Positions 19,266 to 31,653 of a stretch of 64,000 nt of DNA are shown here, piece after piece. The position numbers and the translations under genes were made by a program. The stretch comes from Plesiomonas shigelloides. GTDB taxonomy: Bacteria > Pseudomonadota > Gammaproteobacteria > Enterobacterales > CAMTGL01. Under the pieces are notes generated by a model. It ran no database searches. It had not been told where the DNA came from and worked only from the letters and a program-made list of their open reading frames with translations. Position 1 is the stretch's first letter, and each line of letters starts with the position of its first letter. The stretch covers positions 2,669,773 through 2,733,772 of the forward strand of contig NZ_LT575468.1 of NCBI RefSeq assembly GCF_900087055.1, written 5' to 3'.

Positions 19266-20792
19266 ATGCTCAATCGCCTGAGCCATAAACTCACGCTATG
19301 TATTGCGATTATCCTCATCCCATTTTCCTTACTGCTATGGCTGATGTACAGCGACTACATTCGACAGATCAACCACGATGCAGAGTACACCGCTAAAAAA
19401 ACTACCGAAGCCGTCAATGGTCTATTAAGCTATGCTGAACAAGCTAATCAGACCATTTTGGCTAAGCCGCATGATTTGGCCCAATGCGATAACATTGTAC
19501 TAGCGTTACGCAAACAAGTTGCCACCGTACCTTATGTTCGCTCAGTCAATCTAGCGCAACACGGTGCAATTTACTGCTCATCTCTATATGGCGCGGTACA
19601 CGTTCAAGATGAATATACGCGCTACCATAATGGCAAACTGCTGCTACTTCCAGGCACCTTGGTCAAATCAAACTATCCTCTGATCGTTGTGCGCAACACG
19701 AAAGGAAATATCGCCGTCCTCAGCAGTATCGGCAGCATCTATTTTCAGAGTATCCTGCAACAGCAGGAAAGTCCGGAGCTATTGATAGCGCTTCGCATTG
19801 ATGATCATTGGCTATCGAAAGACGGGAAGTTCAGTACTCAAAACCCATTCGCGCATGGGATCAATCACCGCACATATCTATCTTCTGCCTTCCCGTTTGC
19901 CATCGAGACCTCACTCAACTATCCCTCATTCTGGCAAGCCTTTTGGCACAATAACCAACCCTATATCTGGGGGTTATTCCTCCTTCTTTGCGCCTTCAGC
20001 GCCGGCATTGGTTATTTGTTGAATAAGCCTTACCCTTTTTCCACCGAACTAAAACGAGCCCTGCTGAATAACGAATTTATTCCATATGCACAAACCATCA
20101 TTGATGCCAAAACTCGGCAAGTGATCGGTATTGAAGTCCTCATGCGCTGGAAGCATCCGCAACAAGGCTTGATCCGTCCAGATCTGTTTATACCGCAAGC
20201 TGAAGAATCAGATCTGATCATTCCGATGACCAGCGCGTTATTCAAGCAATCCGCCAGCGTACTCTCTCGTTATCAACAACAGCTACCGGCAGAGTTTCAC
20301 ATTGGCTTTAATATTACCGCTCGTCATTGCCAGCATCAGAGCCTCCTAGATGATGTGCAGGTCTTCTTGCACACCATCCAAGGTACGGATATCAAATTAG
20401 TCCTAGAACTCACTGAGCGCCAAGCTATCGAGCATACCGCCGATACAGCAGCGCTTTTTGATGCTTTACAGGCATTAGGGGTGATCTTAGCCATTGACGA
20501 TTTTGGTACCGGCCACTCGACACTGAATTATTTTCAATATCTGCATGTTGGCAGTCTCAAAATTGACCGCTCTTTTGTGAATCAAATTGGGGAAGGCTCA
20601 TTATCTGAACATATCATCGAGAATATCGTCGATCTTGGGCACCGCTTATCTCTGGCCATGGTGGCAGAAGGCGTCGAAACAGAACAACAAGCGCAATATC
20701 TCACGGAACGAAATGTGACTTATCTACAAGGTTATCTCTTTAGTAAACCAGCACCACTTGAGCAGGTACTCGCATCACTTATTCACTCATAG
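19266..20792 (+). CDS. CSS-motif cyclic-di-GMP phosphodiesterase (EAL domain)
   Basis: 508 aa inner-membrane enzyme predicted to hydrolyse c-di-GMP. TM1 is about 10-28 and TM2 about 233-252. The periplasmic part between them carries Cys74 and the CSS motif at 104-106 (IYCSSLYG), the redox-sensing feature of E. coli PdeB/PdeC relatives. The EAL domain (about 263-505) has EVLMRW for ExLxR, NITAR, ELTE, DDFGTG, LKIDRSF and AEGVET, so all metal and catalytic residues appear intact. AAGGAG lies 7 nt before ATG. It is not part of the conserved grpE-ssrA block and its stop is 4 nt before an 8-bp repeat array. Confidence 0.9.
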   Translation: MLNRLSHKLTLCIAIILIPFSLLLWLMYSDYIRQINHDAEYTAKKTTEAVNGLLSYAEQANQTILAKPHDLAQCDNIVLALRKQVATVPYVRSVNLAQHGAIYCSSLYGAVHVQDEYTRYHNGKLLLLPGTLVKSNYPLIVVRNTKGNIAVLSSIGSIYFQSILQQQESPELLIALRIDDHWLSKDGKFSTQNPFAHGINHRTYLSSAFPFAIETSLNYPSFWQAFWHNNQPYIWGLFLLLCAFSAGIGYLLNKPYPFSTELKRALLNNEFIPYAQTIIDAKTRQVIGIEVLMRWKHPQQGLIRPDLFIPQAEESDLIIPMTSALFKQSASVLSRYQQQLPAEFHIGFNITARHCQHQSLLDDVQVFLHTIQGTDIKLVLELTERQAIEHTADTAALFDALQALGVILAIDDFGTGHSTLNYFQYLHVGSLKIDRSFVNQIGEGSLSEHIIENIVDLGHRLSLAMVAEGVETEQQAQYLTERNVTYLQGYLFSKPAPLEQVLASLIHS

Positions 20793-20796
20793 GATT

Positions 20797-21070
20797 ATGC
20801 AGGAATGCAGGAATGCAGGAATGCAGGAATGCAGGAATGCAGGAATGCAGGAATGCAGGAATGCAGGAATGCAGGAATGCAGGAATGCAGGAATGCAGGA
20901 ATGCAGGAATGCAGGAATGCAGGAATGCAGGAATGCAGGAATGCAGGAATGCAGGAATGCAGGAATGCAGGAATGCAGGAATGCAGGAATGCAGGAATGC
21001 AGGAATGCAGGAATGCAGGAATGCAGGAATGCAGGAATGCAGGAATGCAGGAATGCAGGAATGCAGGAAT
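20797..21070. repeat. Perfect 8-bp tandem array, about 34 copies
   Basis: The unit ATGCAGGA (equivalently GGAATGCA) repeats 34.25 times over 274 bp with no mismatch that I can find. It starts 4 nt after the EAL gene stop and ends 17 nt before a bidirectional terminator. Because 8 is not a multiple of 3, all three plus frames read the same eight-residue period (MQECRNAG) and all three minus frames another (HSCIPAFL), none with a stop. It is not a CRISPR array: there are no spacers. Perfect identity predicts recent expansion and copy-number variation between isolates. Confidence 0.97.
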
Positions 21071-21087
21071 GGTGTTCGATACATAAT

Positions 21088-21117
21088 AAAAAAGCCAGCA
21101 TTTCTGCTGGCTTTTTT
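21088..21117 (-). terminator. Bidirectional terminator between the rRNA operon and the EAL gene
   Basis: AAAAAAGCCAGCA / TGCTGGCTTTTTT stem with a TTTC loop gives T-runs of six on both strands. On the minus strand it follows tRNA-Trp by 4 nt and ends the rRNA operon; on the plus strand it would end the EAL transcript after it has crossed the repeat array. Confidence 0.9.
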
Positions 21118-21120
21118 ATC

Positions 21121-21196
<76 letters not shown>

Positions 21197-21203
21197 AAAT
21201 CAG

Positions 21204-21280
21204 TGGCGGTGCGGACGGGACTCGAACCCGCGACCCCCGGCGTGACAGGCCGGTATTCTAACCAACTGAACTACCGCACC
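21204..21280 (-). tRNA. tRNA-Asp (GTC anticodon)
   Basis: 77 nt with encoded CCA. The minus strand begins GGTGCGGTAGTTCAGTTGG and the anticodon loop reads CTGTCAC. It lies between 5S rRNA and tRNA-Trp, the same distal pair as E. coli rrnC. Confidence 0.96.
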
Positions 21281-21324
21281 ACCGATTCTTTTTCCAACCC
21301 AATCAGTATAGGTTGCTAAATTTA

Positions 21325-21444
21325 ATGCCTGGCAGTTCCCTACTCTCGCATGGGGAGACCCCACACTACCATCGGCGCTACGGCGTTTCACTTCTGAGTT
21401 CGGCATGGAGTCAGGTGGGACCACCGCGCTATCGCCGCCAGGCA
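21325..21444 (-). rRNA. rrf: 5S ribosomal RNA
   Basis: 120 nt, the minus strand starting TGCCTGGCGGCGATAGCGCG and ending GCCAGGCAT. The two ends pair. Follows 23S rRNA by about 140 nt. Confidence 0.96.
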
Positions 21445-21587
21445 AATTCTGTTTCTCTATCGCGTACACACTATGTTGTTGTGTCTCGCGCCAGAGCTAA
21501 AATCTAAAAACAAGCTAAATAACTGATGTATTGTTCTTTTGAACAAGTAACTGTGACTTCATTCTTCCAACATCACTTTGGCGTTGT

Positions 21588-24491
<2,904 letters not shown>

Positions 24492-24605
24492 ATACAACCC
24501 AAAATAATGTCGGGCTGAATGCTAGTCACTAAACTGGTCGTTGCCAGTTTCTCAAGTCGCTTGTTCTTAAGAACTTCAGTTATTTTTCAGCTTGTTTCCA
24601 GATTT

Positions 24606-24615
24606 TTAAAGAGCA
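24606..24615 (-). promoter_or_regulatory. Spacer boxA antitermination site
   Basis: The minus strand reads TGCTCTTTAA just after tRNA-Glu and before 23S rRNA. The same sequence occurs in the leader at 26413-26422. boxA loads the Nus factors that prevent Rho termination in rRNA operons. Confidence 0.7.
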
Positions 24616-24620
24616 ATAAG

Positions 24621-24696
24621 TGGCGTCCCCTAGGGGATTCGAACCCCTGTTACCGCCGTGAAAGGGCGGTGTCCTAGGCCTCTAGACGAAGGGGAC
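24621..24696 (-). tRNA. tRNA-Glu (TTC anticodon) in the 16S-23S spacer
   Basis: 76 nt with encoded CCA. The minus strand begins GTCCCCTTCGTCTAGAGGCC and the anticodon loop reads CTTTCAC. A single tRNA-Glu spacer is one of the two classical enterobacterial spacer types. Confidence 0.96.
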
Positions 24697-24753
24697 GCAA
24701 CTAAATTCAAACAATCTGTGTGAACACTCAGCTTAAGCGCCAAATATCTCAGG

Positions 24754-26295
<1,542 letters not shown>

Positions 26296-26652
26296 AAAGT
26301 TTGTCGCTCGAATAAACTGGCAAATAAATTGTTCAGTCACTCGTTTAACTTAATATCTTTTGGATATCAGCATTCTCAAACGAGTGCCCACACAGATTGT
26401 CTGATTAACTTTTTAAAGAGCAGTTGTCGCGCTACGTTTTACTTCGCGTCGACAGGCTGAGAAATTTACTTTCTTCGCCGCACTGAGTCAAGCTTTATTT
26501 CACGCTTATTTCAGTGAAGAACTTTCTTTCACTTCAGCAAGAAATTCAATCGCTTGCCGTCTCAACGAGGGCCGCATTATAGGGACTAATTCATCAGAGG
26601 CAAGCGATAATTACACTTTTTAAATCGTTCGTTCAAATTTCAAACAAACGTC
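26296..26652 (-). promoter_or_regulatory. rRNA operon leader with P1, P2 and boxA
   Basis: P1: TTGCCT (26603-26598), 16 bp, TATAAT (26581-26576), then a GC-rich discriminator GCGGCCC as expected for stringent control, with an AT-rich UP-like stretch upstream (26604-26650). P2: TTGACT (26491-26486), 17 bp, TAAATT (26468-26463). Leader boxA TGCTCTTTAA is at 26422-26413. The UP region directly abuts the gmhB stop codon. Confidence 0.85.
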
Positions 26653-27213
26653 TTAAAAGCCCAGCGATTTGAGCAGCGCGGGAACATCAGACAGGCTATC
26701 TACCACGTGATCGGCCAGTGCTTCGCCCTCTGCAGTGATAGGTTTACCGGTGCGAACCAAAATTTTGGTACCGACGCCTGCTGCTTGCGCTGCTTGCATA
26801 TCTTCTTTCTTGTCACCGACCATGACGGAAGCGGCCATATCCAGATCCAAGAATTGTTTGGCTTCCAACAACATGCCCGGCTTCGGTTTACGGCAATCAC
26901 AATCAGCCTTGTACTCACCAATGCCTGCTTCGGCGTGGTGTGGGCAGTAATAGATGCCATCAAGGTCAACGCCACGATCCGCCAAGGACCAATCCATCCA
27001 CTCGGTCAGGTGCATAAACTGATCTTCACTGAACAAGCCACGGGCAATACCTGACTGGTTGGTTACCAGAACCAAAGCCAGCCCCATCGCCTTCAATTCA
27101 CGGCAAGCGTCAATAGCGCCATCAATAAAGTCGAAGTTATCACTTTCATATACGTAGCCGTGATCGACATTCAATGTGCCGTCACGATCCAGAAATACAG
27201 CTGCTTGTGCCAC
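26653..27213 (-). CDS. gmhB: D-glycero-beta-D-manno-heptose 1,7-bisphosphate 7-phosphatase
   Basis: 186 aa HAD phosphatase for the ADP-heptose pathway of LPS core. It has FLDRDGTLN (nucleophile Asp), [10 protein letters not shown], the zinc-binding cysteine/histidine set CPHH...CDCRKP and VGDKKEDM. I prefer GTG at 27213, giving [13 protein letters not shown] like E. coli MAKSVPAIFLDRDGT, with GGAG 10 nt before it. An ATG at 27234 has no ribosome site and is the alternative. Its place between metN and an rRNA operon matches E. coli next to rrnH. Confidence 0.93.
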   Translation of the reverse strand: MAQAAVFLDRDGTLNVDHGYVYESDNFDFIDGAIDACRELKAMGLALVLVTNQSGIARGLFSEDQFMHLTEWMDWSLADRGVDLDGIYYCPHHAEAGIGEYKADCDCRKPKPGMLLEAKQFLDLDMAASVMVGDKKEDMQAAQAAGVGTKILVRTGKPITAEGEALADHVVDSLSDVPALLKSLGF

Positions 27214-27615
27214 TGTGGGTACTCTCCAAGGCATTAATGTAGGAAAAATTATCGCATGTTTTAGAGGCAAAGCGTATGGGAAAGCATCGTCGGTACTGAT
27301 TGCTTCGTGCTGCGCGCTATCTATCACGCTTTCTATATAGATAACGCAATAGCAAGTTATCGGCGTCGCGTAAGAAAACGCAGCTCGCAGCCTTATCCCT
27401 CAGTTATCTTTGGTCCCCCTCTTTTGCTCACTGGATTTTGAGTGTACAAATTATTTTAGACGTCTAGACGTAAAAACCCTTGACGATAGACGTCCAGACA
27501 TCTTAGCATCCGTTATCAGAATGAACATGCATGTTTCCCAGTTGTATATTGTTTGCAACAGCGTTTTGTGCGATAGAAGTCTGTACCCGTTTCTGCATGG
27601 AGAGCATGACGTACC
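27214..27615. other. Intergenic region between gmhB and metN
   Basis: 402 bp between divergent genes. The right half holds the MetJ boxes described separately. The left half should contain the gmhB promoter, which I cannot pinpoint. No coding sequence is convincing. Confidence 0.5.
27458..27508 (+). promoter_or_regulatory. Two pairs of MetJ boxes and promoter of metNIQ
   Basis: Two abutting 8-mers AGACGTCT-AGACGTAA (27458-27473) and two more AGACGTCC-AGACATCT (27488-27503) match the met-box consensus AGACGTCT; the pairs are 30 bp apart. A -35 candidate TTGACG (27480-27485) lies between them and a weak -10 at 27503-27508 overlaps the second pair, so MetJ with S-adenosylmethionine would block polymerase. 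Confidence 0.88.
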
Positions 27616-28659
27616 ATGATCCGACTCAGCCACATAAGTAAAGTATTCCACACCGGTAACCGCACGGTGCATGCGCTGGATGATGTCAGCTTGCATGTTC
27701 CCGCAGGGCAGATCTTCGGTGTTATTGGCGCCTCAGGAGCCGGTAAAAGTACGCTGATCCGCTGCGTGAACCTGTTAGAGCGCCCAAGCTCGGGTGAGGT
27801 GGTGGTGGATGGCCGCGATATGCTGGCGCTGTCCGATAAGGAATTGACGCAGGCCCGTCGCCACATTGGGATGATTTTTCAGCATTTTAATTTGCTCTCT
27901 TCGCGTACCGTATTTGGCAATGTGGCTTTTGCGCTGGAGTTAGAAGGCTGCCCGAAGGCGCAATTACAGCAGCGCGTGACCGAATTACTGGAGCTGGTTG
28001 GACTGGCGGACAAGCATGCAAGCTATCCGGCCAATCTGTCTGGCGGGCAAAAACAACGGGTGGCGATCGCCCGAGCGCTGGCTTGTAATCCTAAAGTGTT
28101 GCTGTGTGATGAAGCCACCAGCGCATTAGATCCAGCCACCACGCGCTCGATTCTGGGGCTGCTCAAAGACATTAACCGCCGCTTGGGGCTGACCATTTTA
28201 TTGATCACCCATGAAATGGATGTGGTGAAGCGCATCTGCGATCAGGTGGCGGTGATCAGTGGTGGCCGCCTTATTGAGCAAGGCACGGTCAGTGAAGTGT
28301 TCTCGCATCCGAAAACGCCATTGGCGCAGCAGTTTATCCGAGCCACCTTGGATTTGGACATTCCGGCCGATTACGCCGAGCGCTTAACTGCCGCGCCACA
28401 AGCCGGATTTTTCCCGCTGGTGCGTTTGGCCTTCTCGGGGCAATCGGTGGATGCGCCGCTGCTGTCGAAGCTCGCTCGTGAGCAAGGCATTGATTGCAAT
28501 ATTTTGTGTGCGCAAATGGATTATGCCGGAGGCGTAAAGTTCGGGGTCATGTTGGCCGAGCTGGAAGGCGATGAGCAGCAATGCCAGCAAGCCATTGATT
28601 ATTTTACCCAGCATCATGTACAGGTGGAGGTACTCGGTTATGTCGCAAGCCATGCTTGA
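27616..28659 (+). CDS. metN: Methionine ABC importer ATP-binding protein MetN
   Basis: 347 aa. Walker A GASGAGKS at 38-45, signature [15 protein letters not shown], Walker [13 protein letters not shown]. The C-terminal ACT-like (NIL) domain, about 265-347, binds methionine and inhibits transport in E. coli. First gene of metNIQ under the MetJ boxes. Confidence 0.97.
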   Translation: MIRLSHISKVFHTGNRTVHALDDVSLHVPAGQIFGVIGASGAGKSTLIRCVNLLERPSSGEVVVDGRDMLALSDKELTQARRHIGMIFQHFNLLSSRTVFGNVAFALELEGCPKAQLQQRVTELLELVGLADKHASYPANLSGGQKQRVAIARALACNPKVLLCDEATSALDPATTRSILGLLKDINRRLGLTILLITHEMDVVKRICDQVAVISGGRLIEQGTVSEVFSHPKTPLAQQFIRATLDLDIPADYAERLTAAPQAGFFPLVRLAFSGQSVDAPLLSKLAREQGIDCNILCAQMDYAGGVKFGVMLAELEGDEQQCQQAIDYFTQHHVQVEVLGYVASHA

Positions 28660-29293
28660 ATTGTTGTTTAAGGCGCTCGGCGAGACCCTCACCATGGTGC
28701 TGGTATCCGGTGCGATTGGTTTAGCGCTTGGGATCCCACTCGGTGTAGTGCTGTTTATCAGCAAACCGGGGCAAATCAAAGAACATGCGCTGCTGAATAA
28801 AGCACTGGGTACGGTGGTCAATATTGGGCGCTCTATCCCGTTCATTATCCTGATTGTGTCGATCATTCCGCTGACGCGTCTGCTTGTGGGAACCTCGATT
28901 GGCACCATGGCGGCAGTTGTGCCGCTAGCGATTGGCGCCACGCCGTTTATCGCCCGATTGGTTGAAGGCGCACTGATGGAGATCCCATCCGGTTTGGTGG
29001 AAGCGGCACGTGCTATGGGCGCAAGCCCGCTGCAGATAATTGTCAAAGTGATGCTGCCGGAAGCGCTGCCGGGCATTATCAACGGGATCACCATTACGCT
29101 GGTGACCTTGGTGGGCTACTCGGCGATGGCCGGTGCGGTCGGCGGCGGAGGTTTAGGTGATGTGGGGATCCGTTACGGCTACCAGCGTTTTGACGGCACC
29201 GTAATGTTAGTCGTCGTCGCTATTTTGGTGCTGTTAGTGCAAATCATCCAAAGTGTGGGAGAGCGTCTGGTTCGCGCCACTGATCATAAATAA
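28640..29293 (+). CDS. metI: Methionine ABC importer permease MetI
   Basis: 217 aa with five transmembrane segments. The permease EAA loop is [25 protein letters not shown]. The start [17 protein letters not shown] at 28640 has GGAGG 9 nt before it and overlaps metN by 20 nt, so the two are coupled. Confidence 0.96.
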   Translation: MSQAMLELLFKALGETLTMVLVSGAIGLALGIPLGVVLFISKPGQIKEHALLNKALGTVVNIGRSIPFIILIVSIIPLTRLLVGTSIGTMAAVVPLAIGATPFIARLVEGALMEIPSGLVEAARAMGASPLQIIVKVMLPEALPGIINGITITLVTLVGYSAMAGAVGGGGLGDVGIRYGYQRFDGTVMLVVVAILVLLVQIIQSVGERLVRATDHK

Positions 29294-29395
29294 TACGGCT
29301 CATAAATAATCTCGTTCACGTTACATCTCTCCCTTATTGGTACGGCGACACGACGCCATGCCCGGGTTACTAAGATATAAAGAAGGATATCGACA

Positions 29396-30205
29396 ATGAC
29401 ACTGAAGTTTAAAACCCTCGCTCTGGTAAGTGCTCTGGCTGGCAGCTTGTTGCTGACCGCCTGTGGTCAAAAAGAAGCAGACAGCAACAAGATTAAAGTA
29501 GGCGTGATCTCTGGCGCAGAAGAGCAAGTGGCAGAAGTCGCCAAGAAAGTGGCAAAGCAGCAATACGGGTTGGATGTGGAGCTGGTGAGTTTCAGTGACT
29601 ACATTACCCCGAACGCGGCGCTGGCCGATGGCTCCTTGGATGTGAACGCGTTCCAGCATAAGCCGTATCTGGATCAACAAATTGCTGACCGCGGTTACAA
29701 GCTGGCTATTGTGGGCAATAGCTTTGTGTACCCGATTGCCGGTTACTCGAAGAAAATTAAAAACGTCAGCGAGCTGGCCGACGGCGCTTCCGTAGCCCTA
29801 CCGAATGACCCGACTAACTTGGGCCGTTCACTGCTGCTGCTGCAAGCACAAGGTCTGATCAAGCTGAAAGACGGCAGCGGTTTGAACGCAACCTTGCTGG
29901 ATGTGGTCGACAATCCGAAGAAACTCAAGTTGGTTGAGCTGGAAGCGCCACAGCTGCCACGTTCACTGGATGATGTCGACTTGGCGATCATCAACACCAC
30001 GTACGCCAGCCAAATTGGTCTGACGCCACCCAAAGATGGCCTGTTTGTTGAAGACAAAGCCTCTCCATACGTCAACCTGATTGTGGCGCGTGAAGACAAT
30101 AAAGATGCCGAGAACGTACAAAAGTTCGTGAAAGCCTTCCAGACCGAAGAAGTGTATCAAGCGGCTAATGAAGTGTTTAAAGGCGGCGTGGTGAAAGGCT
30201 GGTAA
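29396..30205 (+). CDS. metQ: Methionine-binding lipoprotein MetQ
   Basis: 269 aa. The signal peptide ends in the lipobox LTAC (Cys23). NlpA/MetQ family motifs include VGVISGAEEQVAEVA, NAFQHKPYLDQ, VALPNDPTNLGRSLLLLQ. It is anchored to the membrane and hands L- and D-methionine to MetI. AAGGA precedes the ATG. Confidence 0.96.
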   Translation: MTLKFKTLALVSALAGSLLLTACGQKEADSNKIKVGVISGAEEQVAEVAKKVAKQQYGLDVELVSFSDYITPNAALADGSLDVNAFQHKPYLDQQIADRGYKLAIVGNSFVYPIAGYSKKIKNVSELADGASVALPNDPTNLGRSLLLLQAQGLIKLKDGSGLNATLLDVVDNPKKLKLVELEAPQLPRSLDDVDLAIINTTYASQIGLTPPKDGLFVEDKASPYVNLIVAREDNKDAENVQKFVKAFQTEEVYQAANEVFKGGVVKGW

Positions 30206-30242
30206 TCTTCCTTTTCTCGCTTCGCTTTGCTATCCCTCTGAT

Positions 30243-30267
30243 AAGAGCGCCCATGCGGCGCTCTTTT
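30243..30267 (+). terminator. Intrinsic terminator of metNIQ
   Basis: AAGAGCGC / GCGCTCTT stem with a CCATGCG loop region and T4. Confidence 0.8.
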
Positions 30268-30435
30268 GGTTTGTGGTGCTTTTGTTTACTATTGTCTGAT
30301 AATGCTTATCTGATAATGGCAGATGGTACGGGGTTTCTTAGCGCCATCAGGCACGCGAGCGTGTTTTTACGCTACAGTTTCCCACGCCATCATTATTTGT
30401 GTGCGCTCTTACTTAACCTGAGTACGGATACCGGA

Positions 30436-30813
30436 ATGTCTAAATCGATTCTGTTGTTTGCCGCCGCGACCCTGCTGGCCGGTTGTGCCACCCATTACAA
30501 TGTGGACAGTAATCTGAATCCACAAAATGTGAAAACCTACTTTGCCCCCAGCACGATCACGCTGTATGAAAAAAGCAGTGAGCTGGAAGGCGTGGAGTAT
30601 AAGAATATTGGCCATGTACAGGGCGATGTGTGTCAGGCCGATAGCCGTGATAAGCCAGCAAACCTGACCGAAGCGCGCAATGTGACCCTGCGTAAGGTGC
30701 AAGAGATGGGCGGCAATGGCTTGCTGCTGAATCAATGCCTGATGCTGACTGGCGTACCGGGCTGTGAGCAACTGGCACTCTGCCAAGGCTCGGCCATTAT
30801 TGTGAACAAGTAA
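30436..30813 (+). CDS. rcsF: Rcs stress sensor lipoprotein RcsF
   Basis: 125 aa outer-membrane lipoprotein that signals envelope damage to IgaA and the Rcs phosphorelay. Lipobox LAGC (Cys17). The four cysteines 66, 101, 110 and 116 match the E. coli pair of non-consecutive disulfides. I use ATG 30436; a longer frame from 30253 would place the signal peptide inside the protein. The order metQ-rcsF-trmO-proS is that of E. coli. Confidence 0.95.
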   Translation: MSKSILLFAAATLLAGCATHYNVDSNLNPQNVKTYFAPSTITLYEKSSELEGVEYKNIGHVQGDVCQADSRDKPANLTEARNVTLRKVQEMGGNGLLLNQCLMLTGVPGCEQLALCQGSAIIVNK

Positions 30814-30837
30814 TCTTGATTAACCAGTTGTGAGGTG

Positions 30838-31566
30838 ATGCTGTTGGATCTGTCTCCTGAAACCTTAACCCTGACGCCGATAGGCGTGATCCAATCACCT
30901 TATAAAGAAAAGTTTGCCGTACCGCGCCAACCGGGGCTGGTGCAAGATGGCAACGGTGAGCTGCGTTTACTGCCACCCTACAATCAACCGGATGCGGTGC
31001 GCGGCCTAGAGCAGTTCAGCCATATCTGGTTGGTGTTTGTGTTTCACCAAACCCAAGAACAAGGCTGGCGTCCTACGGTTCGCCCTCCACGGTTAGGCGG
31101 CAATGAGCGCCTAGGGGTATTTGCCACCCGCTCGACCTTTCGCCCAAATCCGATTGGGTTATCCAAAGTCGAGCTGCGCGGCATTAAGGTGCGTGGTGGC
31201 GAGGTATATCTGGAGCTCGGCAGCCTCGATTTAGTCGACGGCACCCCTATCTTGGATATCAAACCTTACTTGTCGTATGTGGATAGCGAACCCGATGCAC
31301 GCGCCGGTTTTGCGCAAGAGGCACCGAAATCTGACATGCAGGTGCTGTTTAGCGCGGCGGCAGAGCAGGTTTTGCAGCAAGAGGCGCACCGCTATCCGCA
31401 CTTGCGCCGTTTTATCAGCGACGTGCTGGTGCAAGACCCACGCCCGGCCTATCGTAAAAAAGAGACGGATGCGCGCGAATACGCCGTCCATTTATTGGAC
31501 TTTAATGTCCGCTGGCAGGTCACCGGCACCCAAACCGAGGTGCTGATGATAGAAAAGCGCAGCTGA
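30838..31566 (+). CDS. trmO: tRNA (t6A37) N6-methyltransferase TrmO
   Basis: About 242 aa, formerly YaeB/TsaA. Methylates threonylcarbamoyladenosine-37 in tRNA-Thr using S-adenosylmethionine. Typical motifs are PIGVIQSPYKEKFAVPRQPG, RPPRLGGNERLGVFATRSTFRPNPIGLS and the DVKPY-like LDIKPYLSYVD. The start is uncertain: GTG 30835, ATG 30838 and TTG 30844 are all in frame after GTGAGGTG, and the ribosome site favours the later ones. Confidence 0.93.
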   Translation: MLLDLSPETLTLTPIGVIQSPYKEKFAVPRQPGLVQDGNGELRLLPPYNQPDAVRGLEQFSHIWLVFVFHQTQEQGWRPTVRPPRLGGNERLGVFATRSTFRPNPIGLSKVELRGIKVRGGEVYLELGSLDLVDGTPILDIKPYLSYVDSEPDARAGFAQEAPKSDMQVLFSAAAEQVLQQEAHRYPHLRRFISDVLVQDPRPAYRKKETDAREYAVHLLDFNVRWQVTGTQTEVLMIEKRS

Positions 31567-31653
31567 TTTGAGCAAAGAGGCTTTTTGGCCTCTCGTCACA
31601 CTGCTAAACTAGCCGCTTTCCGATTTTGTCTGAATCACTCACGGAATCTATCC

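Noticed and set aside
20797-21070. CRISPR array
   Set aside because: The units are contiguous and identical, with no spacers, no palindromic repeat of 24-40 bp and no cas genes.
18636-21120. Genomic island integrated at the ssrA 3' end
   Set aside because: The tRNA-like end is intact, no integrase is present, and I find no second copy of the ssrA end as a direct repeat.
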